Assembly: GCA_015143295.1 (NCBI GenBank)
Contig: CM026564.1
Location: 15,922,416-15,986,415, forward strand
Source of the DNA: Tetracentron sinense
Taxonomy: Eukaryota; Streptophyta; Magnoliopsida; Trochodendrales; Trochodendraceae
DNA: 64,000 bases
Reading direction: 5' to 3'
Position 1 is the first letter of the stretch, and every line of letters begins with the position of its first letter. Of the stretch, positions 46,718-58,688 are shown piece after piece. Position numbers and translations under genes: made by a program. The notes under the pieces were generated by a model. It had not been told where the DNA came from, made no database searches, and saw only the letters and a program-made list of their open reading frames with translations.

Positions 46718-48028
46718 GAGAAGTACGGTTGACCATGGAATACTCAGTGGGTACCAAATGCTAACCAGCAGTCACAGCATAACAATGACGATACATAAAG
46801 CAGGAAACAATCCATATAATAGCAGAAAGGTAAGACAGTTTATATTCATGCTTGCATCACATAAAAGCCGATAAAACTCTTGAAATCATCGTGCACTTGA
46901 CTTGACTTAAAATACTCTTTTCGTGTTTGAAAACTTGTCATGTCTGTCTTGTTTGTCTGTCATGTGTGTAGTGTCATGCGTGTCGTGTCATGCGTGCTTG
47001 TTTGAAATTTAAACATGCTCATCTAACTTGTGAGATGCACTTGCATGGTAAGGGAGACCCCTCTTTCAATGACATGCACTTGAGAGGGAAGGGAGGCCCT
47101 TCTTTCAATGATATGCACTTGTGAGTGAGGGAAGACCCCTCTTTCCAACTTGAATGGAGGGAAGTGTAAACTCCCTCCCATGCAATGCTTGTTATTGTCA
47201 AAAGTGAGGCAAAACATATCGTAAGATATGTCCTAACTCTAACATCCTTATTCTTCAAAAACACCAGTAAACCATGTCATGCATGTCGTGCTCGTGGAAT
47301 CGTGTACATACTTTCACTTGGAATTTAATATGACAATTGGGATTTCAACAACATATAGCATAACATTTATTTCAACACGTAATTATTCATGCCATTGGAA
47401 AAAGGCAATTAAACACACTATCATAAACCCTAGCAATTTCATATACTTTAAATCATACTTTCTTGGTTTATAATTCATTTTTTTCACCTAGGCATTTCAT
47501 CAAACACGTGGTGTGTACATTATTGGTTACAACCTATACCATGCTTTTCTAGATGGGTTTATGTTCACAACATGCATGTGTATTCATTATTGATACAATA
47601 CCCTTCCCATTTCATTCATCACAACACATCCATACGGCATCCATCGCCAATCATCCTCCATTCATTCATCCCATAGCATTTACACACTTAGATAGTAGAG
47701 AAACATCATAAAAAGGAAGAAAAGAAAGAAGGATATGAACTGGTCCGTGCGTGAGGTTGCTACCGAACTTGGAGGACATGTTCCTCACTTGCTTTGCCTT
47801 GGATTTGAAGAATCCAAGCCTTTGGAACGATCTTGGGTAGCCAAACCCTTGATTTCTTTTCAAGTTTAAAACCCTAGGTTAGAAATCCCCTTTCTCCTCT
47901 CTCTCTTTCTCTTAATTTGATGCCTTAGGGTTTATGAACCCTTAATGGCTCGGGCAAGCCTTAATAGGTAAGGGTGAAACACCCAAATGACGAAAAAGCC
48001 CTTAATGAAATTCTGCAAAACGCAATAC

Positions 48029-48214
48029 ACCGATCGATCAGTGATCAGGACCGAGCGATCGGTTGCCTACCAAGCAATCGGTGTTCTTGATCGAGCGGTC
48101 GGTCAAAAACACGCTCTTTGAAATTTTTCCCTATACAAAAAAGTGCACCAGTCGATAGCTACCAATCGATCGTTTGTGGACCGATCGATCGTTAATATGG
48201 ATCGAGCGACCGGT
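48029..48214 (-). promoter_or_regulatory. ACCGA-N4-TCGGT palindrome array (C 3' LTR)
   Basis: Includes ACCGATCGATCAGT, ACCGAGCGATCGGT and ACCGATCGATCGTT, in two clusters as in A. Confidence 0.65.
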
Positions 48215-48478
48215 TCTCTGCAGGTTTTGACACTAAGTCCATTTTTCACCCATTCCTACACCTTGGACTTATCCTACTTCCCTTTTGACCTCTTCTAAAC
48301 ATGACTAGGACCCTTTCAATGCTTATAGACATTATTGAATAATTTATTTAATTAATGATAGTGTTCTTGAAACAATTTTCAAAGTTTCCAATTCTCATTT
48401 TAAAAAAATGGAGATTACAAAAGTATCATGACTTGACACACATTCCAAGGCATATACAAATAGTTCTAGGGTTCTACA

Positions 48479-48489
48479 TCCTTCCCCCT
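48479..48489 (-). promoter_or_regulatory. Polypurine tract of element C
   Basis: TCCTTCCCCCT on the + strand beside the LTR; purines on the element strand. Confidence 0.8.
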
Positions 48490-48559
48490 TATAAAAATTT
48501 CATCCTCAAAATTTGGACGCTATTTGCATTACAAAACTAAAACAAAATTACAAGTCATA

Positions 48560-51500
48560 TACAAAACTCATTCAAACAACTCCGGATACTTCGCTTTGAC
48601 TTCAGCCTCGTGCTCCTATGTTGCCTCTTCCCGAGCATGATGTTGCCATTGCACAAGAACCAATGGGATAGTCCTATTGTGAAGACTTGATCTCTCCGAT
48701 CCACTATTTGAATCGGCTTTTCCACCAAAGTGAGATCCTCTCAAATTTACAACGGTTCCAAGTCTATGACATGCGAAGGGTCCGCAATGTACTTTCGAAA
48801 CATAGATACGTGGAAAACGTTGTGAACTGCGGCCATGTGAGGTGGAAGAGCTACCCGGTAAGCAACTTCACCAATTCACGTGATAATCTCAAAGAGGCCG
48901 ACATATCGAGGACTAAGCTTGCCTCTTTTTCCAAATCTCATAATCCCTTTGCTAGGAGACACCTATACAAAGACTCGATCCCCCACCTGGAATTCCAAGT
49001 CCCTGCGGTGAGTGTCGGAGTAGCTCTTTTGACGATCTTGAGTGGCTTTCAACTGATCCCGGATGATGTTAACCTTGTTTGCAATTTGTTCGATCAACTC
49101 AGGACCCAACACCTTTCTCTCTCCTACCTCATCCCAATAGAGAGGAGACCTGTAGTTTCGCCCATACAAGGCCTCAAATGGTGCTATTTGGATGCTCGCC
49201 TAGTAGCTATTATTATAGGCGAAGTCAACCACAGGCAAGTGCTCTTCCAGAACCTGGACATGAATCTTGGATCTCGATCTGACACAATACTGACTGGCAC
49301 CCCGTGCAACCAAACTATTTCTTTGATGTATAATGACACCCATTGATTCGAGTTGAAAGTGGTTCGGTAAGGTAAAAAATGCGCGGACTTTGTGAGTCTG
49401 TCAACTACAACCCATATAGTATCGGTGTTTCTTGCAGTGCATGGCAAACCAACAATGAAGTCCATGGATATGTGCTCTCATTTCCACTCAGGAATAGGGA
49501 GAGACTGTAACAAACCCGCCGGTCTCAAGTGCTCTGCCTTCACCTGTTGGCACACTAAGCATCGTGGCACGTACTCTACGACATCTCTCTTCATATTTCA
49601 CCACCAAAAATGCCCCTTGAGGTTCCAGGACATCTTCATACCCCTAGGATGCACTGCATACTTCGAATGGTGGGCTTCATCCATAATCTCTCTCTAAAGA
49701 TCCACATTGGCCGGAACACACAGTCTTCCCCTGAACATAATAGCACCTCAACTAGTGAGAGAGAAGTCCTCACTACCCTTGGCAACTTCCTTGTTCCGGA
49801 AGCCAACAAGTCAGCATCCGTGGCCTAAAACTCTTTGATCAGATCTATAATGTACAGCTGAACCGTGATATTTGCCAAGACCGAACTACGGATGGAATCA
49901 TTCACACTGATGTCCAAATTTTCTAAATCTTCCAACAACTTCCATTCTCGCACCAACATGTGGGCCAACAACCCCGGAGGTCTTCTACTCAAAGCGTCCG
50001 CCACCACATTTGCCTTGCCCGGGTGGTATTGGATGGTGCATTCATAGTCTTTCAAAATTTCCATCCAACGCTGTTGCCGTAAATTTAGTTCATTTTGGGA
50101 GAAGAGGTACTTGAGGCTCTTATGGTCCGTAAACACATAGAACTCTACCCCGTAAAGGTAGTGTCACCAAATCTTGAGTGCAAACACCACTACGGCAAGC
50201 TTTAGGTTGTGCATGGGGTAATTCTTTTCATGTTCCTTCAATTACCTCGATGCATAGGCAATGACTTTCTTGTGCTGTATAAGGACACACCCAAGTCCAA
50301 CGTGCAAGGCATCATTGTAAACTTCATACCCACCACGTCTAGATGGCACTGTAAGGACGGGGGCCGTGGTAAGCCTCTTCTTCAGCTCCGTGAAGCTAAT
50401 CTTGCACTTATCACTCCATATAAATTTGGCATTCTTCCTGGTCAGGTAAGTAAGCGGTGCTGCAAGGCTGGAGAACCCCTCTACGAATCTCCTGTAATAG
50501 TCTGCCAACCCAAGGAAACTGCGTATCTCTGTAACACTCTTGGGCCTCGCCCAACTCATGACTGCCTCTATTTTCTTCGGATCTACCGAGATGCCTTCCA
50601 CAGAAACAACGTGGCCTAGGAATGCCACTGCTTAAAACCAAAATTCACACTTGCTTAGTTTGGCATGCAGTTTGTGCTCTCTCAACATTTCCAAAGCAAT
50701 GCGAAGGTCTCACACGTGATCTTCCTGTGTCTGGGAATAGACCAGGATATCATCGACAAACACTATCACGCATCGATCCATGCATGGTCGGAATACCCGA
50801 TTCATCAGATCCATAAAAGCTACCGGCGCATTCGTGAGACCAAAAGGCATCACCATGAACTCGTAATGCCTATACTAAGTCCTTAAAGCAATTTTATGAA
50901 CATCTTTAACCTTAATCTTCAACTGGTGGTAACCCAACTGAAGATCAATCTTAGAGAAAAATCTCGCTCCCTTTAACTGATCGAACAAGTCATTAATCCT
51001 AGGCAATGGACACCTATTCTTTATAGTGACCTTGTTTAACGGCCTGTAATCGATGCACATCCGCATCGAGCCATCCTTCTTCTTAACAAATAAAACCGAG
51101 GCACCCCATGGTGAGACACTTGGTTGAATGAAACCAAGGCCTTGCATCTCCTCCAACTGTGTCTTCAACTCCTTGAGTTCAATTGGGGTCATCCTGTACG
51201 GAGCCCAAAAGATGGGAGCTGTGCCTGGTGCAAGCTCGATCACAAACTCAATCTCCCTGTCTAGAGGCAACTCTAGCACTCCTCTGGAAATACATCCAGG
51301 AATTCACTCATGACCGGGATAGTCGAAGAGTCCTTTGCCTCGGGGTTCACTAGGCTCAACGCTGCAATACGGGCAATATCTTTACTTCTCAACCCCCGAA
51401 AGTGAAATGTCTTTCCTTTCACCGGCTTGAAGAGTACCATTTTCTCGAAGCAAGCTACATTTCCATGATGAGCTACTAACCAATCCATTCCCAAGACAAC

Positions 51501-51748
51501 GTCGAAGTCCTGGAATCCGAGGACGATGAGATCGACTGCTAATTCGTGGCTTCCCACTTGAACTATACTTCCTCTAAAAATGCCATTGGCTACCACTGTC
51601 TTGCCGAGAAGAGTCGAAATGAATAACTCTGGTTCTAGTTGACTAGGCTCCATAGAAAATCCTTGGGAAAAACTCGGCAAGACAAATGAATGAGTAGACC
51701 CAGTGTCGATCAGCACTCTAGCCAAACATTCATTGACTAATAGGATTC
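48560..51748 (-). pseudogene. pol: Element C pol (multiple breaks, integrase deletion)
   Basis: The protease is intact at its active site (DTGSTHSF, about 51700). A frame change near 51275 breaks the start of the RT. The RT keeps MPFGLTNAP and FVDDI (about 50750) but has stops near 50872, 50705 and 50632. RNase H reads [12 protein letters not shown]. The integrase keeps MDFIVGLP and SDRDPRF, then jumps at about 49250 from SRFWK to sequence about 140 bp further on. The [12 protein letters not shown] segment with the catalytic glutamate is deleted. The C-terminal and chromodomain parts are recognisable but broken. Confidence 0.9.
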
Positions 51749-51903
51749 CTGAAATTTTAACTAGCTAAGTCAATCCATGCATCAACATCATAAGTATAGG
51801 TATATAGATATATAACACCCCATATACAACACGCCATATACGTACACTAGGAATAAAGCATAACATGACAATCGTGGATAATTGAATAACTTTAAAAGTG
51901 TAG
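51749..51903 (-). other. Former gag-pol intron of element C (donor lost)
   Basis: Same position as in A and B. The acceptor AAATTTCAG/GAATCC is kept, but the donor reads CAAG/CTACAC instead of GTACGC, so normal splicing is not expected. Length 155 bp; a TTGAC branch-like sequence is kept. Confidence 0.6.
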
Positions 51904-52566
51904 CTTGCACTACATCATCAGATGCAAGTGCATCACCCTCTGTCAAGGCAAATACTCACCCCTGGTTTGTCTGACGAGGCAGAGGTACAGACCGTGCAGG
52001 CTGGGAGGATGCCTGGTATGATCTTGCTGGACGAGCTAGGGGCCTAATCCCCTGAGACTGGCCTAACAATTGCTGACTAGGGCAATCCTTGATCACGTGG
52101 CCCTGGCGACCACAGTGGAAACATCCACCCGATGCCTTCTGGCAATCTCCTGCTGGGTGCCTTTGGCCGCATGAAGTGCAGACCTTATATGTATAGGTCA
52201 GAGGGGTCGGAGGTGGAGCGTACCTCACCGCCTGAGGTGCAAATGGTCGTGGAGCTGGAAGAGCCTGAGGTCGTGGAGCCTGAGGCATGTATGGCTGTGG
52301 AACTGGAGGCGCATAAGATGGCCTCTGTGGTGATAGAACCCCGAATCCGCATTTCACTAAGTAGTGAATAGTATGTGAATAGTGCTCAAGTGTGGTTTTG
52401 TTCACTAACGGGCCTTGTGTGAATATACGTGTTTGGATTTATAGCGTGCATGTTCTAATAGTTCTATGTATCCTTAAGGAGTATGTTTTAAACATTAAAA
52501 GGTGTTAGAATTGGTTTGGAGAAGATTCTAGTAGTGGAAACAAGGTTTTACAAAAAACAGGGGACC

Positions 52567-52752
52567 ACCGATCGCTCGGTGATAACCTCCGATCGACCGA
52601 TCTTATACCGATCGCTCGGTAGCTATCGAACGGTTAACTTTTTTGTATGAGGAAAAATTCCAGAGAGGGTATTTTTAACCAATCGAGCGGTTGAAACCAC
52701 CGATCGACCGGTTAGTCACCGATCGCTCGGTCTGTAACACCGATCGATCGGT
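52567..52752 (+). promoter_or_regulatory. Palindrome array of solo LTR D
   Basis: Units start at 52567, 52588, 52607 and 52699, 52718, 52739: two clusters with 19-21 bp steps. Units read ACCGATCGCTCGGT, ACCGATCGACCGGT and ACCGATCGATCGGT. Confidence 0.75.
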
Positions 52753-52807
52753 CATATGTAGATTTTCTTCATTAAGGGTGTTTAAGACTTTAGCCACTAC
52801 CCTTTGC

Positions 52808-52817
52808 CTATATAAGG
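52808..52817 (+). promoter_or_regulatory. TATA box of solo LTR D
   Basis: CTATATAAGG about 55 bp after the palindrome array; the best core promoter among the Tekay LTRs here and the anchor for reading the arrays as promoter elements. Confidence 0.65.
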
Positions 52818-55054
52818 GCTGGGTTCGTGCCTTAGGGTTTCAGAAACCCTTTGTGCCCCATTTTAAGAGCTTTTGAAGAGGAAGAAGGAGTGAGCTAGGA
52901 GTTGCACATGCTTGAAGGAAGATCAAGATCCTTCCATTCTTTTGGTGTTTCTCAACAAAGAACTCAAGGTTTTCAAAGTTTTCAAGCTTTTGGAATCAAA
53001 ATCTTTGATTTCACCAAGGTAGATACACTCTACTACCAATCTTGTAATACTACTAGTGAGTACATGTTGTTCTTATCATTCTACACTATATATATACCTT
53101 GATTTGTTATGTTGTGAAAAGTTGTTTTATACTTGGATGTAAGTTATCATTATTGTGCACTCTAAGTGTTTGATTTAATGTCTTTAAGATTTTTTGGGTG
53201 TTTAATTATGCTAGTACTCTTGTATGCTCATATGCTCGCATGTCTCGCATGAACCGATGTTTTCCATAGATTTCTCAAAGTTACGAAAAGGGGTTTTCAA
53301 TAAATGACTTATAAGGAATGATTCTATGCAACTTTATGATTTGTCTAAGATCGGTTCACAAGCTCTAAGGATCATGATACACACTCACAAGAACTCCATG
53401 ATATCTCTAAGATCATCTCACAAGCTCTAAGGATCACAAATGAAATACTGTAAGATCTTTATGGTATTGGCTCTATGGTTTTGCTCCATGCTCTATGTCT
53501 CTACGAATCATAAATGACTCTAAGTAACTCCATGAACTCTAAGAACTCACAAGGTTATGATTATCTCTTGACTCACACGGTGTTGGTTTTGGTTTTGATT
53601 TTGGATTTCATCTCGCATGCTATTTCACGGTTTCTACGCTCTTACATGTTTTAAGGATTTCATTCTCCATGATTCGCATGCTCTATGCTTATTGCTTATT
53701 GTTAGTAGTTTGTATATGCTGAGTATTCCACGCTCAGCCGATATTTGTTATCATCAGTAGGTGCTCGGGCTCCTTTTGATCTATGTGGTACAGAACCTTG
53801 GGTAGAGGAGGAGTACTTCGACCCAGAGCCTTCCATGGATCATTACCAGGACGATGGTTCAGTAGATAGGTGTCGTGACTTCGATTTCTATTGATCGACA
53901 GTAGTTGGAAAGATACTTGATATTTTGTTATGTGAGAGTGGGACTTGTCCACTCCACCCTTTTTGGATATCTACATACATGTATATTTTGTTGGTTCACG
54001 TTTGGGCCAAGTAATAGGAGTGTTCACTTTGCTTTCACTATGTTAGGGTATTTTGTTTCTGTTGTGCATTGTAAATCGTTTCTGCTATGTTGTCTATGTA
54101 CTCTGACAGGTTTCCACGTGTGCCTTATGTATCGTATTGGAGGTATGATACGGCAGTCACGAGTCAAAGTATCTCTAACTCCTAGGTGGTATTTTGGGTC
54201 ACGACAGTAGTGGTGGTGGCCACACATACTGAGGTGGTGCTAGCCACGTGTACTGATAAGGGCAGGACCGAGCCCGCCTCTCTGGACGTGCTGAACAACT
54301 AGATTGGCCTCTCACCAAATCCCTCTTCTTAGAAATGGCCTCTGAATTGGCCTCGATCAACAAGGCCTTGTCCACTACTTCCGGATAAGTAGTGTGTCTG
54401 AAAGCTGATACTTTCTCCATAATGACATCCTTGAGCCCTTGCCCAAACCTCCTCGCCTTCATCGACTCCGTAGTGACCATGTGGGTCACAAACCTAGAGA
54501 GTTCTGAGAACTTGGCCTCATATTGGGCCACCGACATCGAACCTTGCTCAAGGTTGATGAATTCTCTCTTTCCTTTCCCGTGCTCAAACCGGAAAGTACT
54601 TCTTATAGAGGGTATCCTTGAACTCGTCCCAAATCCAAGGTTGACCTTGCATGGTCAAATCTCGAGTCCTCAAGGCGGACAGCCACCAATGGTGTGCCTC
54701 ACCCTCTAGCATGAAAACAGCCCATGCCATTTTCTCTTCCTCTGTCGGAGAGAGGACTACAAATATCTTCTCCAACTGGAGGATCCAAGCCTCCGTGGCA
54801 AGAGGGTCCACACTCCCATGGAATGATGGATGCCTCAGTTTCCGGAATACCTCAACCCCAGTTGTATGATGTACTGGAGCTGCGGGCAGTGGAGTAGGTG
54901 CCGCCGACGATGGTATAGTCTGTCGAGCCGCAAATATGGCTAGTGTCTCAGCCATAGAGCCTAAGACCTGAGAAAGGTCCAACTGCTCACCCTCATCTCG
55001 AGAAGAAGAGGAAGCTCTAGTGTGTGGCCCACGACCCCGTGTGCCCCGCCTCAT

Positions 55055-55390
55055 GACTAAAGTCCTCAGAACAATAGACCCACATGAGTCTAACTTTGAA
55101 CCATAATTTATCACATTAATTCAAGGTCCATAATAAAGCAATTGATAATAGCATAGCACTATCATATTCATCACATCACGTCATCAGAGTATTTATAATA
55201 TTTATGCTTTAGTGTTCTAGTGTCCCTAAGACTCGTAATTGGTTGAAACAACCATTTAGACTAAGACTAAAGTTTAGTCTTGCACGTGGAACATGACTCG
55301 TTTCTGGCTTACTTCCTTCCTAACTTGCTTCCTGACATATGTTCTTGTCAAGCCGTGGTACTAGATTTGAAGTGACCTTAAAGACCTAAA
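55055..55390 (-). other. Leader between primer site and gag, element C
   Basis: Homologous to the leaders of A and B; no ORF. Confidence 0.75.
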
Positions 55391-55408
55391 GCCTAAGCTC
55401 TGATACCA
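55391..55408 (-). promoter_or_regulatory. Primer binding site of element C (initiator tRNA-Met)
   Basis: The minus strand reads TGGTATCAGAGCTTAGGC, identical to A and B. Confidence 0.95.
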
Positions 55409-55684
55409 CTTCTGTCGCGACCCAAAACCCACCCTAGGAGTTAAAGTGAATCTTGGACGACTTATCATGACTTGCTTGACAAACCAACCAGCAAAATACC
55501 TTGAGCATATACAATAGAGGTCAATAATGAGGAGGCATAGACTATATAGCACAGTCTAAGTATATATATACATGTAATCCAAGTTTTGTACAAAATGAAA
55601 TCACAAAAGAAAGTGCGGACATGCCCGCCAAAATACATGAATATACTCTCTTAAGCTCACCCACAGTCACTCAGAATCTACCAC

Positions 55685-55804
55685 CTAGTAGTACTCGTCT
55701 ACATGAGGCTCTTCCGTAGGTTCCTCAACATACTCCTCCTCCACCCATGGGCCAGGAGCACAGATGTCAAAAGGAGCCGCCGCTCCACTATCACCTACCA
55801 ACAT
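55685..55804 (-). CDS. Conserved 39-aa acidic ORF in LTR (element C, 5' LTR)
   Basis: Starts MLVGDSG, keeps APFDICAPG, PWVEEEYVEEP and HVDEYY-TAG; intact, preceded by the CTGAG/CTCAG stem-loop. Confidence 0.52.
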   Translation of the reverse strand: MLVGDSGAAAPFDICAPGPWVEEEYVEEPTEEPHVDEYY

Positions 55805-57170
55805 GAGAAGTACGGCTGAGCATGGAATACTCAGCGGGTACCAAATGCTAACCAACAGTCACAGCATAACAATGACGATATATAAAGCAGGAAACAATCC
55901 ATATAATAGCCAGAAGGTAAAACAGTTTATATTCATGCTTGCATCACATAAAAGCCGATAAACCTCTTGAAATCACCGTGCACTTGACTTGATTTAAAAT
56001 GCTCTTTTCATGCTTGAAAACTTGTCATGTCTGTCATGCGTGTAGTGTTATGCGTGTCTTGTCATGCGTGCTTGTTTGAAATTTAAACATGCTCATCTAA
56101 CTTGTGAGATGTGCTTGTGAGATGCACTTGTGAGATGCACTTGGGAGGGAGGGGAGACTCCTCTTTCAATGACATGCACTTGAGAGGGAAGGGAGACCCT
56201 TCTTTCAATGATATGCACTTGTGAGTGAGGGGACACCCCTCTTTCCAACTTGAATGGAGGGAAGTGTAAACTCCCTCCCATGCAATGCTTGTTCTTGTCA
56301 AAAGCGAGACAAAACATATCGTAAGATATGTCCTACCTCTAACATCCTAATTCTTGAAAAGCACCGGTAAACCATGTCATGCATGCCGTGCTCGTGGAAT
56401 TGTGTACATACTTTCACTTGGAATTTAATATGACAATTGGGATTTCAACAACATATAGCATAACATTTATTTCAACAAGTAATTATTCATGCCGTCAGAA
56501 AAAGGCAATTAAACACACTATCATAAACCCTAGCAATTTCATACACTTTAAATCATACTTTCTTGGTTTATAATTCATTTTCTTCACCTAGACATTTCAT
56601 CAAACATGTGGTGTGCACATTATTGGTTACAACCTATACCATGCTTTTCTAGATGGGTTTATGTTCACAACATACATGTGTATTCATTATTGGTACAATA
56701 CTCTTCCCATTTCATTCATCACAACACATCCACACGGCATCCATCACCAATCATCCTCCATTCATTCATCCTATAGCATTTACACACTTAGATAGTAGAG
56801 AAACGTCATAAAAAGGAAGAAAAGAAAGAAGGATATGAACTACGAGGGTAGCATAGGGTACCGACCTTGAAGAAGGGAAGAAATCCCCTTGGTGCATGTG
56901 TGAGGTTGCTGTCAAGCTTGGAGGACGTGTTCCTCACTTGCTTTGCCTTGGATTTGAAGAATCCAAGCCTTTAGAACGATCTTGGGTAGCCAAATTTCTT
57001 CTCAAGTTTAAAACCCTAGGTTAGAAATCCCCTTTCTCCTTTTTTTCTTTCTCTTAATTTGATGCCTTAGGGTTTATGAACCCTCAATGGCTCGGGCAAG
57101 CCTTAATAGGTAAGGGTGAAACACCCAAATGATGAAAAAGCCCTTAATGAAATTCTGCAAAACACGATAT

Positions 57171-57337
57171 ACCGATCTATCGATGATCAGGACCAAGCGA
57201 TCGATCGCCTACCGAGCGACCGGTGTTCTTGACCGAGCGATCGGTCAAAAACACGCTCTCTGGAATTTTTTCCCATACAAAAAAAGTACACCAATCAATA
57301 GCTACCGATCGATCGCTCTCGTGACCGAGCGACCGGT
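57171..57337 (-). promoter_or_regulatory. Palindrome array (C 5' LTR)
   Basis: More diverged than in the 3' LTR (ACCGATCTATCGAT, ACCGAGCGATCGGT, ACCGAGCGACCGGT), but the unit spacing is kept. Confidence 0.6.
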
Positions 57338-57604
57338 TCTCTACAGGTTTTGACACTAAGTCCATTGTTCACCCATTCCTACTACTTGGACTTATCCTAC
57401 TTCCCTTTTGACCTCTTCTAAACATGACTAGGACCCTTTCAATGCTTATAGGCATTATTAAATAATTTATTTAATTAATGATTGCGTTCTTTAAACAATT
57501 TTTAAAGTTTCCAATTCTCATTTCATGAAAATGGAGATTACAAAGGTATCATGCCTTGACACATTCCAAGGCATATACAAAAAGTTCCGGGGTTTTACAG
57601 TCTT

Positions 57605-58609
57605 CTATTTTTTAATCAATGAAAATCAGATTTATGACTCAAACTGTTTGCATAAACATTTTAAATTGGCTAACGACGAATTACCTGGGTCTCCCCTGGG
57701 GCCTAGCAACCTGAAGCCATCAAAAAATAATAAAACGATAAGCTAAGCTTAATGGTTTTCTAGGAAATCGCCTACAATAAGGCCACCCCGAAACCCTTCT
57801 TGAGCTTTTAGAAGTAGACTATGACGAAGAGCAGGAAGAGGAACCTCCGCAAGAGATCTTTGACCTCCTCGAACACAGCGAAGGGATACTACAGTCTAAC
57901 ATTGAGGACATCGAGACAATAAACCTCGGATCTGAAGAAAACCTCAAGCTCGTCAAGATCGACACTACCATGAGCCCCGAGAAAAGAACAACCATGATCA
58001 GCTCCCTAAAAAGTTATAGTGATGTCTTCGTCTAGTCTTATGTAGATATATACTGCCTAAACTCAGTCTTGGTAGTGTAGAGACTACCCCTAAACCTAGA
58101 GATGAGACCAGTTAAGCAAAAACTCAGAGAATGAGGCCCGAATGGTCACAGAAGGTTAAGGAAGAGGTGGAGAAGCAGATCAAAGCACACTTCCTAACAG
58201 TGCCAACCTACCCAGAGTGGTTAGCTAACATTGTGCCGATACCCAAGAAAGACGGCAAAGTCTGATTGTGCATCGATTTCTGGAATCTGAATAAAGCAAG
58301 ACGAAATGACAACTTTTCCCTCCCGCTCATCGACATCCTAGTTGACAATGCAGCGAGGCATGAAACACTCTCATTCATTGATGGATTCTCAGGCTATAAC
58401 CCGATTACAATAGCAGAAGAAGACATGGAAAAAAAAACCCCTTTCATCACACCTTAGGGTATGCTCTACTACAAGGTAATGCCCTTTAGACTGAAGAATG
58501 TAGGGATAACCTACCAGAGAGCCACGACAGCACTCCACAAGACTACAAAAGTATATGTGAATGATATGATTGTCAAGTCACAAACTGTCAAGTAACATCC
58601 TAAAGATAT
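57605..58609 (+). pseudogene. pol: Tat-2 fragment, part 2 (intron end and RT)
   Basis: Continues Tat-2 after element C. Coding similarity resumes at 57782 after AATAAG, where Tat-1 has AACAG. The RT shows LANIVPIPKKDGKV, then a TGA at 58263, CIDFWNLNKA, DGFSGYNPI and KVMPF. The catalytic box reads YVND (58554-58565): the first aspartate is asparagine. The element stops at about 58609 against an LTR scrap. Confidence 0.85.
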
Positions 58610-58688
58610 AATGCCCCAAAATACCCCCTAGGAGTTAGGCGATATTTGGGCTTGTTACTAATCACAAAAACCATCCTACAGAAGCATA
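58610..58688 (-). repeat. Scrap of a Tekay-type LTR end
   Basis: GCCCCAAAATACCCCCTAGG and CCATCCTACAG resemble the reverse complement of the last 80 bp of LTR E. The rest is absent; the CACTA end begins at 58689. Confidence 0.6.

Larger units (their letters stand above)
46299..48478 (-). repeat. 3' LTR of element C
   Basis: 2180 bp with the same plan as A and B. Hairpin repeats around GGAAGGGAGGCCCTTC lie at 47036-47165, the palindrome array at 48029-48214, and a TATA-like CTTACCTATTAAGG (RC of 47959-47972) next to it. Confidence 0.93.
52331..54206 (+). repeat. Solo LTR D, + orientation, inside element C gag
   Basis: Starts TGATAGAACCCCG, ends GGGTCACGACA, 1876 bp, with no primer site or internal region on either side; the gag of C resumes directly. 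It is opposite in orientation to C. Flanks are GTGG-rich (TGTGG left, GTAGT right), so a clean target duplication cannot be read. It keeps the palindrome array, a good TATA box, the stem-loop (about 53716) and a PWVEEEYFDPEP frame without ATG, ending TGA 53892-53894. Confidence 0.9.
51904..55054 (-). pseudogene. gag: Element C gag, interrupted by solo LTR D
   Basis: ATG 55054 opens MRRGTRGRGPHTRASSSS. The core has MAWAVFMLEGEAHHWW. The GA run near 54575 has the same 2-bp shortening as A, shifting the frame. MSVAQYEAKFSELSRF follows. Solo LTR D lies at 52331-54206, after which two zinc motifs appear, CTSCGQRHPAGDC and CFHCGRQGHVIKDC (about 52180-52090), and a TAG at 51958-51956. Confidence 0.9.
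46299..57599 (-). mobile_element. Tekay element C: chromovirus LTR retrotransposon, minus strand
   Basis: Starts TGTCACGACCC at 46299 and ends GGGGTTTTACA at 57599; flanked by GTCTT at 46294-46298 and 57600-57604. Two LTRs (2180 and 2187 bp), an iMet primer site, gag, pol with chromodomain and a polypurine tract are present. Solo LTR D (52331-54206) is inserted in gag. Gag, RT and integrase carry stops, frame changes and a deletion, so it is dead. Confidence 0.95.
55413..57599 (-). repeat. 5' LTR of element C
   Basis: 2187 bp, TGTCGCGACCC to GGGTTTTACA. Hairpin repeats at about 56104-56262, array at 57171-57337. Confidence 0.93.

Noticed and set aside
47019..47264. Repeat-rich minus-strand frame with KEGPPFPLKCMSL-like repeats in the LTR of C
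   Set aside because: It is the hairpin tandem repeat of the LTR translated; the frame is not kept as an ORF with the same ends in A or B.
52326..54211. GTGGT/GTAGT as target duplication of solo LTR D
   Set aside because: It only fits if the LTR is taken to begin GATAG rather than TGATAG, and the target is GTGG-rich, so the match is not meaningful.
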